A stretch of 33,179 nt of DNA from Erysipelotrichaceae bacterium (GTDB lineage Bacteria; Bacillota_I; Bacilli_A; RFN20; CAG-631): NCBI GenBank assembly GCA_022767485.1, contig JALEMY010000063.1:1-33179 (forward strand), written 5' to 3'. The notes below the pieces were generated by a model, which was given only the letters and a program-made list of their open reading frames with translations, ran no database searches and was not told the origin of the DNA. A program made the position numbers and the translations under genes. Below, in pieces: positions 7,147 through 15,511 of this stretch (its first letter is position 1; each line of letters starts with the position of its first letter).

Positions 7147-7399
7147 CTCACTGCACGGAATTCTAATTAAGATGATTTAGTAGTACAGTAAGATGCATTC
7201 CCACAGCCAGATGAATTGGCAGTGCATCCTGTTGCTAATGTAGTACATTCAACTTTTCCATAAGTAGTACAAGTAGTTGATTCACCTGATGAAGCAAATG
7301 CCTCATACTCTTTAATTAAATTACCCTCATAAATTTTCATATCAGGTGTGATGTATTCATGCATTTTTTTCCCTCATTTATATATTTCTGTGCAGTGAG
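7147..7399. repeat. 10-bp inverted repeats bracketing the precursor gene
   Basis: CTCACTGCAC at 7147-7156 and its exact reverse complement GTGCAGTGAG at 7390-7399 lie 10 bases after the precursor stop codon and 25 bases before its start codon. Both are GC-rich compared with the surrounding DNA. They could be sites of a recombinase, paired operators, or base-pairing ends of the precursor mRNA. I cannot tell which. Confidence 0.6.
7167..7364 (-). CDS. Cys/Thr-rich RiPP precursor peptide
   Basis: This 65-aa peptide has a leader of about 28 residues (MHEYITPDMKIYEG...EAFASSGE) without a signal peptide, and a core of about 37 residues rich in Cys, Thr, Ser and Gly. Cys residues are at 32, 40, 47, 54 and 60, spaced 8, 7, 7 and 6. 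Four of the five are followed by Thr, three of them in CTT. The C-terminus is KSS. The leader start, with Tyr, Pro and Met spaced as in many PqqD-recognised leaders, fits the adjacent maturase. A GAGGG ribosome binding site lies seven bases before the ATG. The gene is first in the operon, with a 198-base gap before the maturase. I do not recognise the peptide family. Confidence 0.75.
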   Translation of the reverse strand: MHEYITPDMKIYEGNLIKEYEAFASSGESTTCTTYGKVECTTLATGCTANSSGCGNASYCTTKSS

Positions 7400-8082
7400 C
7401 TATCATATATGCTAACGCATAATATAATCATATTTTTTTCAAAGCATAATATTTTTCGTTATTTTATAATTTTTTTCAACCATAATTTACAATATAATTA
7501 TAAGAATAATTCAGTAATACAAACTTAAGGTATAATAATCCGTAATCTATTAAATAATTTTTTTGTTTTTTCAAAAGAATAATGTGTAGTTTATTTAGTA
7601 GAAAATAGCAAATATATTTTTATCAATAATGAATCAATTAAACTTTCTTAAAAACGAAACTATATACATTGCATTTTTTTGCTCCATTATCGTTTTAGAA
7701 GATTTTTATATCAAACAGTAAAAGCGTTATCTATTTTCATTGACTATATTAACATTGTCCTATTATTATATGACATTAGAAATAATTATATCGCAAATTC
7801 AATTAGTGTTTTAAAAACATGCTAATCGTTTACTTTATTTTATTAATAATAATACTAATTTTTTATGTTCACATATCCCTCTATCATATAATTATTGTAA
7901 AAATGTAAAATAGTTTTTTGAAAAGAAATTACAAACACCACAAATACGACCTCAGTAATTATTTCAAATAACATCCTTGATAATAGCAAATCATAAACAT
8001 CTTTTTGATATTGCTATCGTATTAAAAATATCAAAATATCATTTTATAAAACTTATTATCATATTCAAATATAAAGAAGAAA
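7400..8082. other. Long AT-rich region without a gene, upstream of the RiPP operon
   Basis: No ORF of useful length is present on either strand. The promoter of the RiPP operon should lie in the first 100 bases (minus strand), where several AT-rich -10-like boxes and a short ATGC-GTTA-GCAT inverted repeat (about 7409-7420) occur, but I cannot pick one box with confidence. On the plus strand TTGACT (7740-7745) and TATTAT (7764-7769) are 18 bases apart and would make a passable promoter, with nothing coding behind it before the insertion sequence. An unannotated small RNA or decayed DNA are both possible. Confidence 0.4.
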
Positions 8083-8171
8083 TTATATATCTAAATTTAT
8101 AGTAGCACACTTACACTAAAACGTCCATAGGAAATGTTGCTTTTTTAAAATATGTAAAGTGAATGAAAAAA
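8083..8171. repeat. 89-bp direct repeat, left copy (IS target-site duplication)
   Basis: This 89-base stretch, from TTATATATCTAAATTTATAG to GTGAATGAAAAAA, is repeated exactly at 10062-10150, directly on the other side of the insertion sequence. The copies are identical by eye. IS1634-family elements are known for very long target duplications of variable length, which explains it. Confidence 0.9.
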
Positions 8172-10061
8172 CCCGTTTTTCGACAATAACACTATAAATT
8201 TTTCGACACAATTTTAAGAGTTTTTGATTTTAATATTATGAATAATATTAATTTTTCAATTAAACTCTTTTTTTATTTTATTTACTATGTTATAATTCTA
8301 GTGTTATCTAATGTTATACATAAGGAGATGTTTCTATGGCTTACTTTCTAAAGGTTTCTCATTTAAAAAAAGGTGATTATTTACAAATTTACGATTCATT
8401 TCATGATAAAGAAAAAAAGCATTCTGTTCACAAATCTTATAAAGCTTTAGGTTATCTTAATGATCTTATTGCTTCTGGTATTGATGACCCTATTTCTTTT
8501 TATAAAGCTGAAGTTGATAAGATGAATAAGAAAGTTAAAAAAGAAAAAGAAGAACTATCTATTAAAAAGATCGATAAATCTCCAATTAAAAATTTAGGTT
8601 ATTTTCTCATTAAAGGTATTTTTAATAAATTAGGTGTTAAATTTCATCTCGATTTACTAGATAAAATCGAAAATCAAAAGATTTCTACTCATGATTACTT
8701 ATTAAATATGGTATCTGCTAGAATCATTAATCCTTGTTCAAAGATTAAGACATATGAAGAAGTATTACCTACTTTATTTGAACCATATAACATTTCTAAA
8801 GATCAAATCTATGATAAGTTAGATTTTATTGGTGATAATTACTCTCGAATTCTTGAAGTGTTCAATGAATTCTATAACGAAAAATTCATTCGTAAAACTG
8901 GTAATGTATATTTTGACTGTACTAACTATTATTTTGAGATTGATACTGAAGATGATTTCAGAAGAAAAGGCCCTTCAAAAGAAAATAGAAAGGATCCTAT
9001 TATTGGAATGGGTTTATTGCTTGACGAAGAGCAAATCCCTTTAACTATGAAACTATATCCTGGTAATGAATCAGAAAAGCCTATTATGAGGCAATGTATT
9101 AATGAAATGAAGGATAGATATCATATGAATGGTAAAACCATTCAAGTTGCAGATAAGGGGTTGAACTGTGCTAGAAACATTTATGAAGCTTTAAAAAATG
9201 GAGATGGTTATATCTATTCTCAATCAGTTAAAAAGCTTGAAGAAAAAGAACAAAACTGGGTTTTATTAGATAATGGTTACATTGAAGTAAAAGATGACTT
9301 AGGAAACGTTGAATTTAAATATAAAAAATGTATCGACAAATTCACTTATAAGCTTGATAATTCTAAATTCACAGTTGAACAAATTAGAGTTGCTTCTTTT
9401 AACCCATCTTTAGCTAGAAAACAAAAAGCCGAAATACTTAAACAAGTTGATAAAATCCAATACCTTTCTTCTTCTCAAGCTAAAAGAAAAGAATATGGTG
9501 ATGCTTCTAAATATGTCACCTTTACTCCTGTTGATTCTAATGGTGAAGTTGATGATGAAACAATTGTCGTTGCTTCTTTAAACACTGAAAAAATAGAAAA
9601 AGATTTATCTTTATGTGGCTATAACTTAATTATCTCTTCTGAGTTAAAAATGAAGCCATTAGATATTTATCGTGTCTACCATCGCTTATGGAGAATTGAA
9701 GAAACTTTTAGAATCCTAAAATCAGAACTTGATGCTAGACCTGTTTATTGTCACAAGCAAAATACTATTTATGGTCATTTCCTGATTTGCTACTTATCTG
9801 TTTTCTTATTAAGAATTCTTCAAATTAAAAAATTTAAAGATAAAATCCATGCAAATCAAATCATTGATTTTATTAGGTCCTTCATAGTATTAAAAGAAAA
9901 AGATAGAATTACTAACCTTTCTTCTAAAGATCGTATTCTACCTCTTACTAATGCGTTAAATTTGAATATCAATAATTATGTTTTCAAACCTAAAGATGTT
10001 GAAAAACTCCTCAATCTAAAGATTTAACACTAGATTTTTATTTGTTTTGTCGAAAGTCAGG
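8172..10061 (+). mobile_element. Complete IS1634-family insertion sequence (1,890 bp)
   Basis: The element lies exactly between the two 89-bp direct repeats. Its ends are imperfect inverted repeats: left CCCGTTTTTCGACAATAAC (8172-8190) and right, read inward, CCTGACTTTCGACAAAACA (10061-10043), sharing 13 of 19 positions including TTTCGACAA. It carries one intact transposase gene. The identical direct repeats and full-length gene suggest recent insertion. It landed between the RiPP operon and the 3' end of the polyamine operon, breaking no visible gene. Confidence 0.9.
8336..10027 (+). CDS. IS1634-family transposase (DDE, IS4 superfamily)
   Basis: This intact 563-aa transposase of the IS4 superfamily has the expected catalytic acidic residues: Asp194 in VYFDCTNYYFE, Asp273 in IQVADKGLN, and Glu in WRIEETFRILKSEL (about 455-456). 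The N-terminal part (residues 1-100), starting AYFLKVSHLKKGDYLQI, is typical of the IS1634 group found in mycoplasmas and related Firmicutes. The start is set by an AAGGAG ribosome binding site, and a TATAAT -10 lies at 8291-8296. The gene fills almost the whole element. ORF 8829-9044 is a shadow. All catalytic parts are present, so it is probably active. Confidence 0.95.
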   Translation: MAYFLKVSHLKKGDYLQIYDSFHDKEKKHSVHKSYKALGYLNDLIASGIDDPISFYKAEVDKMNKKVKKEKEELSIKKIDKSPIKNLGYFLIKGIFNKLGVKFHLDLLDKIENQKISTHDYLLNMVSARIINPCSKIKTYEEVLPTLFEPYNISKDQIYDKLDFIGDNYSRILEVFNEFYNEKFIRKTGNVYFDCTNYYFEIDTEDDFRRKGPSKENRKDPIIGMGLLLDEEQIPLTMKLYPGNESEKPIMRQCINEMKDRYHMNGKTIQVADKGLNCARNIYEALKNGDGYIYSQSVKKLEEKEQNWVLLDNGYIEVKDDLGNVEFKYKKCIDKFTYKLDNSKFTVEQIRVASFNPSLARKQKAEILKQVDKIQYLSSSQAKRKEYGDASKYVTFTPVDSNGEVDDETIVVASLNTEKIEKDLSLCGYNLIISSELKMKPLDIYRVYHRLWRIEETFRILKSELDARPVYCHKQNTIYGHFLICYLSVFLLRILQIKKFKDKIHANQIIDFIRSFIVLKEKDRITNLSSKDRILPLTNALNLNINNYVFKPKDVEKLLNLKI

Positions 10062-10150
10062 TTATATATCTAAATTTATAGTAGCACACTTACACTAAAA
10101 CGTCCATAGGAAATGTTGCTTTTTTAAAATATGTAAAGTGAATGAAAAAA
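10062..10150. repeat. 89-bp direct repeat, right copy (IS target-site duplication)
   Basis: This is an exact second copy of 8083-8171, starting at the right end of the insertion sequence. Before insertion the site would have held one copy, joining the 7400-8171 spacer directly to the terminator region of the polyamine operon. Confidence 0.9.
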
Positions 10151-10194
10151 TGTTTTATTTATTAAACTGCATAATAACTAATAATATATAATAA

Positions 10195-10230
10195 AAACTG
10201 AATTTGTTAATAATATAACAAACTCAGTTT
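10195..10230 (-). terminator. Terminator after potD
   Basis: AAACTGAGTTTGTTA and TAACAAATTCAGTTT form a long stem with one mismatch around a short loop, ending 10 bases beyond the potD stop codon. A T-rich run follows on the minus strand. A T-rich run is also present on the plus side, so it may also stop transcription coming from the insertion sequence. Confidence 0.82.
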
Positions 10231-10239
10231 ATTGTTTTA

Positions 10240-11688
10240 TTATTTTTTACTACGTCTTTTACGAGCACGTTTGCTTTGGGCATTTTTAACTTCATATAAT
10301 ACTAAAGCAACTACAACTACAGCTAAAAATGCATATATAATCCAAGACACTGAATTACCTTTCACACGTATCCACATTTCAGAAACTTTATCATTTTGTC
10401 CTGCAAAATCTTTCATTACAGCACATCTTAGTATTGTTTTTTCATCTGGATATTGGGCATAAAGTTGTCTGTTTTCTTCTGAAGTATGAATGATAAATTC
10501 ACTAACTTCATTTCCTAATTCATCAACAATACCAGTATTTGCAAAAAAGTATGATAAATCATATTCAATTGTCCCTTCTTCATCATCATACCATTCATTT
10601 ACTAAATCCCACATATCTTGACCAGCAATAGCACTAGTATAACCAACATATTCCATGTTTTGTGAAGCAATAGAAGGATCACATAAGAAATTCATTAATT
10701 CTTGGCTTAATTCAACATTGGCACCTTTTGGCATAACCCAACCATCAAACCAAACATTTGAACCTTCTTCAGGTACTTTATAATTTAATATAAAGTCTTC
10801 TTCCTCTGCTAAATCAAGAGAATATACTGCATCTCCAGACCAACATAGATTTACATTATATTTGCCATTAATAATATTTTCTTTTCCTGTATCAACTTCA
10901 AATTCATAGATGTTTTCTTTTGCTTTCTTTAAAGCTGTTTCAACTAAGGAAATAGTTAAATCATCACAACGATTCATTATTTCTGTAACACGCTTATTGT
11001 ATTGTTCATCATTTAATACATCGCGAGCTAATTCTAATTCTTCTTTATAAATGTGCAATGTCGCTGTTACATAAGTGTCACGAATACTATCTTTTAATGA
11101 AACTTCATTTTTATATTTTTCATCCCAAATGATATCCCAAGATGATACGTCTTCTAATGGGATATTTTCAGGATTATACATAAAGCCCATCGTTCCCCAC
11201 ATATAAGGAACGGCATATTCACCAAATGATACAACTTGTGACGTTGATTTTATCGTTGTCTTTAAGTTGTTGAAAGTATCAATGATATAAGGTGATCCAT
11301 AAGATAAATAATTATCTATATCTTTTGTTAATGGTTCAAGCATATCATTTTGAATCATCTTTTCAATCATATATTCAGATGGACATACTAAATCATATTG
11401 CACACCACCAGCTTTTAATTGATTGAATAAATCTTCATTAGTTTCATATGTTGAATATTTGATTTTAACATTTTTATGAAGAGTATTCTTACAATATTCT
11501 TCAAATTGTTCCATAACACCAACAGTGCCTTCAGCCTCATCTGTTTCACAAATATAATCAGCACAATTATAGACATTTAATGTAATGACACTTGAATCAA
11601 AATCATTTTCATCATTTGTGTCATTACAACCAGCTAAACCAAAGCAAATAGCAAATATTGCTCCAAGCGATAATATTTTTTTGTTCAT
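10240..11688 (-). CDS. Spermidine/putrescine-binding lipoprotein PotD with C-terminal membrane anchor
   Basis: This 482-aa extracellular polyamine-binding protein has an N-terminal lipoprotein signal with lipobox LAGC (Cys21), then an extracellular solute-binding domain with PotD-like segments such as CWSGDAVYSLDLAEE and FDGWVMPKGA. Unusually, the C-terminus has a predicted transmembrane helix (WIIYAFLAVVVVALVLYEV) and a basic cytoplasmic tail (KRARKRRSKK), so the protein would be held at both ends. It is the last gene of the polyamine operon, 14 bases after potC, with an AGGAGGT ribosome binding site and a terminator behind it. Spermidine versus putrescine preference cannot be told. Confidence 0.9.
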   Translation of the reverse strand: MNKKILSLGAIFAICFGLAGCNDTNDENDFDSSVITLNVYNCADYICETDEAEGTVGVMEQFEEYCKNTLHKNVKIKYSTYETNEDLFNQLKAGGVQYDLVCPSEYMIEKMIQNDMLEPLTKDIDNYLSYGSPYIIDTFNNLKTTIKSTSQVVSFGEYAVPYMWGTMGFMYNPENIPLEDVSSWDIIWDEKYKNEVSLKDSIRDTYVTATLHIYKEELELARDVLNDEQYNKRVTEIMNRCDDLTISLVETALKKAKENIYEFEVDTGKENIINGKYNVNLCWSGDAVYSLDLAEEEDFILNYKVPEEGSNVWFDGWVMPKGANVELSQELMNFLCDPSIASQNMEYVGYTSAIAGQDMWDLVNEWYDDEEGTIEYDLSYFFANTGIVDELGNEVSEFIIHTSEENRQLYAQYPDEKTILRCAVMKDFAGQNDKVSEMWIRVKGNSVSWIIYAFLAVVVVALVLYEVKNAQSKRARKRRSKK

Positions 11689-11702
11689 TTATCATTAACC
11701 TC

Positions 11703-12530
11703 CTAGCGACTATTTTCTAATTTAAATCTTTCTTTTTTGTCTTTTCTTTTATGTACAATACTATAGATAACAACACCAATTAAGATTGAAACGAAAATAA
11801 TAGTCGTAAGCGATCTAAATTGAAGTGGAACGGACTTTTTAACCATCGATTTATAAACGTAAGTTGATAATGTGTCAAAAGTTGTATCAGAAGTATATGC
11901 TGTAATTATATAATCATCTAAAGATAATGTAACTGATAGAAGAAATCCTGAGATAATTCCTGGAAAGATTTCTGGTAAAACGACCTTATATAATGCTTTT
12001 GTAGGAGTTGCCCCTAAATCTAATGCAGCTTCGTATTCATTTGCATCCATTTGTTGAAGTTTTGGCATAACATTTAATACTACAAATGGAATTGTCAATA
12101 CGACATGGCCAATAAGTAATGTGAAAAAACTAAGTTTAACATCTAAAAATGAATATAAAATTCTAAGAGATAATGCTGTGACAATTTCAGCATTAACGAT
12201 AGAAATATTTGAAATTGAATTTAAAACGTTACGAACTCTTTTTCTTGAATAAAATATTCCTATTGCTCCAAGTGTTCCAATGATAGTTGATACGCCAGCT
12301 GCAGCTAAAGCAATTTCAATAGTGTGCAATACTGCTATCCATATTTCATTAGTTTGTCTCAATGAAAAATCAAATAAGTCAACATATAATTTAAAACTTG
12401 GTGTACTAATCGCATCAAAACGAATAGTTACTATCTCTTGAAAAGAGAAAAATATTAATACTAAAATAGGTAAATACATTAGTAGTAAAATAAAATAAAT
12501 ATAAAATTTGCCAAGGATCTTTTTTACCAT
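11703..12530 (-). CDS. Polyamine ABC transporter permease PotC
   Basis: This 275-aa membrane protein has six predicted helices and a cytoplasmic coupling loop EAALDLGATPTKALYKVVLP (about 163-182), the EAA motif of type I importers. It fits the PotC family in length and order. The ATG overlaps the potB stop by seven bases and has an AGGTGGA ribosome binding site, so the two permeases are translated together. It should form a heterodimer with PotB that carries polyamines handed over by PotD. Confidence 0.92.
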   Translation of the reverse strand: MVKKILGKFYIYFILLLMYLPILVLIFFSFQEIVTIRFDAISTPSFKLYVDLFDFSLRQTNEIWIAVLHTIEIALAAAGVSTIIGTLGAIGIFYSRKRVRNVLNSISNISIVNAEIVTALSLRILYSFLDVKLSFFTLLIGHVVLTIPFVVLNVMPKLQQMDANEYEAALDLGATPTKALYKVVLPEIFPGIISGFLLSVTLSLDDYIITAYTSDTTFDTLSTYVYKSMVKKSVPLQFRSLTTIIFVSILIGVVIYSIVHKRKDKKERFKLENSR

Positions 12531-13315
12531 ACTCGTCCACCTACACTTTCATCAACTTCCTTGTGATTACTTGTAACTCGCATAATAATAAATAAAATTA
12601 CAAGTAAAACAATTGAAGCAGCAGAACCATAATTCCACTGTGCAGCATTGAAATATTGGTTGATTAAATTACCCATAATTTGTAATTTTTGATTAGAAAA
12701 TACATCGGTAATAACATAAGAACACATCGTAGGCATAAAGACCATTGTCGAAGCGCTAATAATACCAGGCATTGTTAAAGGAATAATAGTTTTTACAAAT
12801 ACCGTAGATGGTTTTGCTCCTAAATCTCTTGCAGCTTCAATAACTGTTTTATCAAGTTTTAACATAGTTGAATATAATGGTAATATTACAAATGGCAAAT
12901 AATCGTACACCATTGCAATAAATACACAAATATACATTCCAGTAGTATTTGAAGCATTGATATTAAATAAGTCCAACAATTCCTTTGTGGCATTGCTTCT
13001 TAACACGAAGTTAATCCACATTGGCATAACAAAGAAATATACAAATACTTTTGATTTATTGACTTGTCTATCAGCAAGTAAATAAGCAAGAGGATATCCT
13101 ATTAATAAACACACAATTGTCGTGATAATAGCGATAAATAAACTTGTGAATAAAGTGTTAACATTATCTGAAGTAAATACAGTTTTGTAGTTATTAATTG
13201 TCAAATTCCAATCAGGTGTTGTAATGGAATACACGATAATTAATACTAATGGAGTTACAACAAATGACAATAAGAATAAAGCATAGGGAATAGATAAATG
13301 TTTTCTATTTAGCAT
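12524..13315 (-). CDS. Polyamine ABC transporter permease PotB
   Basis: This 263-aa membrane permease has about six helices and the EAA loop [21 protein letters not shown] (near 160-180). It is the partner of PotC. Its start overlaps the end of potA by 11 bases and its end overlaps potC, so the whole transporter is one coupled transcript. An AAGGTAT sequence upstream acts as ribosome binding site. Confidence 0.92.
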   Translation of the reverse strand: MLNRKHLSIPYALFLLSFVVTPLVLIIVYSITTPDWNLTINNYKTVFTSDNVNTLFTSLFIAIITTIVCLLIGYPLAYLLADRQVNKSKVFVYFFVMPMWINFVLRSNATKELLDLFNINASNTTGMYICVFIAMVYDYLPFVILPLYSTMLKLDKTVIEAARDLGAKPSTVFVKTIIPLTMPGIISASTMVFMPTMCSYVITDVFSNQKLQIMGNLINQYFNAAQWNYGSAASIVLLVILFIIMRVTSNHKEVDESVGGRVW

Positions 13316-14789
13316 TATTTGATACCTTAAGTTTCATTTTAATCTTATCTGAATTAATAATTACACCAACACGATCATTAATGTTATATGTATATTCAGT
13401 GTCTAAAATATAATCTTCCTCATTGTCAAATGTACGGATGATAACTTGATAGTGATCTCCTTTATAAATAGATGAAATAACTTCCCCATAAACCATACCA
13501 TCTTCTTCATTATCTGTTAATGTTATATCATTAAATCCCACATTAACAACAACATCAACATCTGTTAAATCAATTTGTCTTCCATCAGATGTAATCAAAT
13601 AACCATTTTCATCAAGATGTGATCCTTCATATAATTGTGTTACATCACACATAAATGTTCCATCACCAAAGCATACTTGGTTGTTTTTATCAATATAGCC
13701 TTCAAATACATTTGTTGTAACTTCTTTTTTCATAATATGAATTAAATCAGGATCGATGCTAATACCTACTTCTTCACCAACATTAAATTTGTCAGTTGAT
13801 TGAACTTCAATTTCTGCTTTACCTTTTTTTAATATATATTGATAATGTATGCCTTTAAAGATTCGACTTTCAATCTTAGCGTTTAATAAACCATTATCTT
13901 TAGGCAAAATATCGATATCTTCAGGACGTACAACAACATCAACTTTTTCATTTACAGGGAACTCATCAACGCAAGTAAAAGTAGTGTTTAAAAAACGAAC
14001 ACGTTTGCTTCCCATTACAGTACCAGTATAAATGTTTGATTCTCCAATAAAATCGGCAACAAAGGCATTTGCTGGTTCATCATATATTTGATTTGGACGA
14101 CCGATTTGTTGAATAACACCATCGTTCATAACAACGATTGTGTCAGACATTGTCAAAGCTTCTTCTTGATCATGAGTTACATAAATAAATGTGATCCCAA
14201 GTTTTTTATGCATTTCTTTAAGCTCGATTTGCATATCTTTTCTCATTTTTAAATCTAAAGCTCCTAAAGGTTCATCTAAAAGAAGAATTTCAGGTTCCAT
14301 AACGATAGCACGTGCGATTGCTACACGTTGTTGTTGACCACCAGAAAGAGTGGCAATATCACGATTTTCAAAATCCTCCAAATCGACAATTTTTAGTGCC
14401 TTCATAACTTTTTCATCTATTTCTTCAGGTGTTAGATTTCTAAGTTTTCCACTTCTTTTTTCATTTGGAACTTTTTTTAATTTAAGTCCGAAAGCAACAT
14501 TATCATAAACATCTAAATGAGGAAATAGTGCATAGCGTTGAAAAACAGTATTAATAGGTCTTTTGTGAGGTGGTAATTTAGTAATATCTTTACCATTTAA
14601 TAATATAGTTCCTGAAGTTGGAATTTCAAAGCCAGCAACCATTCTAAGTGTAGTTGATTTACCACAACCAGAAGGACCCAAAATTGTTACAAATTCACCC
14701 TTATTTACATATAAATTTAAATTTTCAATGACAACATTATTGCCATATGACTTACTAACATTAATAATTTCAATACTTTTTTGTGCCAT
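13305..14789 (-). CDS. Polyamine ABC transporter ATPase PotA (long form)
   Basis: The ATPase domain occupies residues 1-240: Walker [10 protein letters not shown] (38-46), signature LSGGQQQR, Walker B with [11 protein letters not shown], and the switch His in YVTHDQEEA. The usual TOBE-type beta domain follows, and then a further stretch of about 120 residues that again looks TOBE-like ([19 protein letters not shown] resembles [18 protein letters not shown]). Total length is 494 aa, against roughly 380 in common PotA proteins, so the regulatory region seems doubled. The start has an AGGGAG ribosome binding site and follows the regulator gene by 14 bases. ORF 13849-14031 is a shadow. Confidence 0.93.
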   Translation of the reverse strand: MAQKSIEIINVSKSYGNNVVIENLNLYVNKGEFVTILGPSGCGKSTTLRMVAGFEIPTSGTILLNGKDITKLPPHKRPINTVFQRYALFPHLDVYDNVAFGLKLKKVPNEKRSGKLRNLTPEEIDEKVMKALKIVDLEDFENRDIATLSGGQQQRVAIARAIVMEPEILLLDEPLGALDLKMRKDMQIELKEMHKKLGITFIYVTHDQEEALTMSDTIVVMNDGVIQQIGRPNQIYDEPANAFVADFIGESNIYTGTVMGSKRVRFLNTTFTCVDEFPVNEKVDVVVRPEDIDILPKDNGLLNAKIESRIFKGIHYQYILKKGKAEIEVQSTDKFNVGEEVGISIDPDLIHIMKKEVTTNVFEGYIDKNNQVCFGDGTFMCDVTQLYEGSHLDENGYLITSDGRQIDLTDVDVVVNVGFNDITLTDNEEDGMVYGEVISSIYKGDHYQVIIRTFDNEEDYILDTEYTYNINDRVGVIINSDKIKMKLKVSNNAK

Positions 14790-14803
14790 AAATTTCTCCC
14801 TTA

Positions 14804-15337
14804 TTAAAAATTAGGTGGACATGATACCCATATTATTTTAGAAATATCATTGGAAACATTTTTAATATAATGCACTTTATTTGTATCATAATAAAAAGTT
14901 TCTCCAGCTTTCACTTTATACGATTTATTTGCTACAACAACCACAATCTTACCTTTTAATACAAAACCAAATTCTTGGCCTTCATGAGGCATATCTTTTG
15001 TAGTTACACATCCAGGATATAATGTAACTAAAATAGGCTCCATTTCATTTTTTTGTGAATTTGGAACAAGCCATGTGATCTCATGATCTTCATTTTTAGT
15101 TGAAAAATAATCATTTTTAGTAAAAACAATTTGTTCATCTTCATTTTCATCAAAAAAATCTTTTAAAGTCGTACCTAGTGCAGTAAGAATATCTTGTAAA
15201 GTTGATATTGATGGTTCATTGTTATTATTTTCAAGTTGCGAAATAAAACCTTTTGTTAAATCACATCTATTGGCTAACTCGCTTTGTGTTAGCCCGCTCA
15301 TGGTTCGAAGACTTTTTATTTTGCTTCCAATATTCAT
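14804..15337 (-). CDS. XRE-family regulator with C-terminal cupin domain (PuuR-like)
   Basis: The 177-aa protein begins with a helix-turn-helix (residues 5-60; [21 protein letters not shown]) and ends with a cupin beta-barrel (about 105-175; [16 protein letters not shown] and [16 protein letters not shown]). Regulators of this build (PuuR/PotR type) sense polyamines or other small ligands. It is the first gene of the pot operon, so it probably controls polyamine uptake and its own expression. A GGAGGAAAT ribosome binding site fixes the start. Two operator-like repeats lie just upstream. Confidence 0.88.
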   Translation of the reverse strand: MNIGSKIKSLRTMSGLTQSELANRCDLTKGFISQLENNNNEPSISTLQDILTALGTTLKDFFDENEDEQIVFTKNDYFSTKNEDHEITWLVPNSQKNEMEPILVTLYPGCVTTKDMPHEGQEFGFVLKGKIVVVVANKSYKVKAGETFYYDTNKVHYIKNVSNDISKIIWVSCPPNF

Positions 15338-15368
15338 CGATTATTTCCTCCTGATTGTTTAGCAAAAA

Positions 15369-15424
15369 TAAACTATAAGTTTACTTTTACAAAACTTTTT
15401 TCATGAAATAAATTATATGCTTAC
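15369..15424 (-). promoter_or_regulatory. Two operator-like repeats before the pot operon
   Basis: On the minus strand GTAAACTTATAGTTTA (15384-15369) and GTAAGCATATAATTTA (15424-15409) share 13 of 16 positions and lie 40 bases apart, about four helical turns. The first is a near palindrome (AAACT-ATA-AGTTT). Each contains a -10-like TATAGT or TATAAT. They are good candidates for binding sites of the XRE-cupin protein, covering the promoter. Confidence 0.5.
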
Positions 15425-15471
15425 TTAACAATAAATGCAATAAAAAAATAATAATTATTTATGCAATTAAA

Positions 15472-15491
15472 AAAGCACCATTCGGTGCTTT
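15472..15491 (-). terminator. Terminator after the tandem ATPase-permease genes
   Basis: AAAGCACC and GGTGCTTT form a perfect 8-bp stem with a four-base loop, followed on the minus strand by a T-rich run. It lies 20 bases beyond the stop of the second ATPase-permease gene and separates it from the pot operon. The stem is perfect on both strands, and a shorter run of T follows on the plus side. Confidence 0.85.
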
Positions 15492-15511
15492 AAAAATTAT
15501 GACAATTATTA

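Noticed and set aside
925-7364. Lasso peptide cluster
   Set aside because: Kinase, nucleotidyltransferase and exporter fit, but there is no asparagine-synthetase-like cyclase or transglutaminase-like peptidase, and the precursor core has many Cys and no Gly/Ala/Ser-to-Asp/Glu ring pattern.
8083-10150. Composite transposon or phage attachment sites based on the 89-bp repeats
   Set aside because: The repeats directly abut the IS ends and enclose only one transposase gene. Long target duplication is typical of this family.
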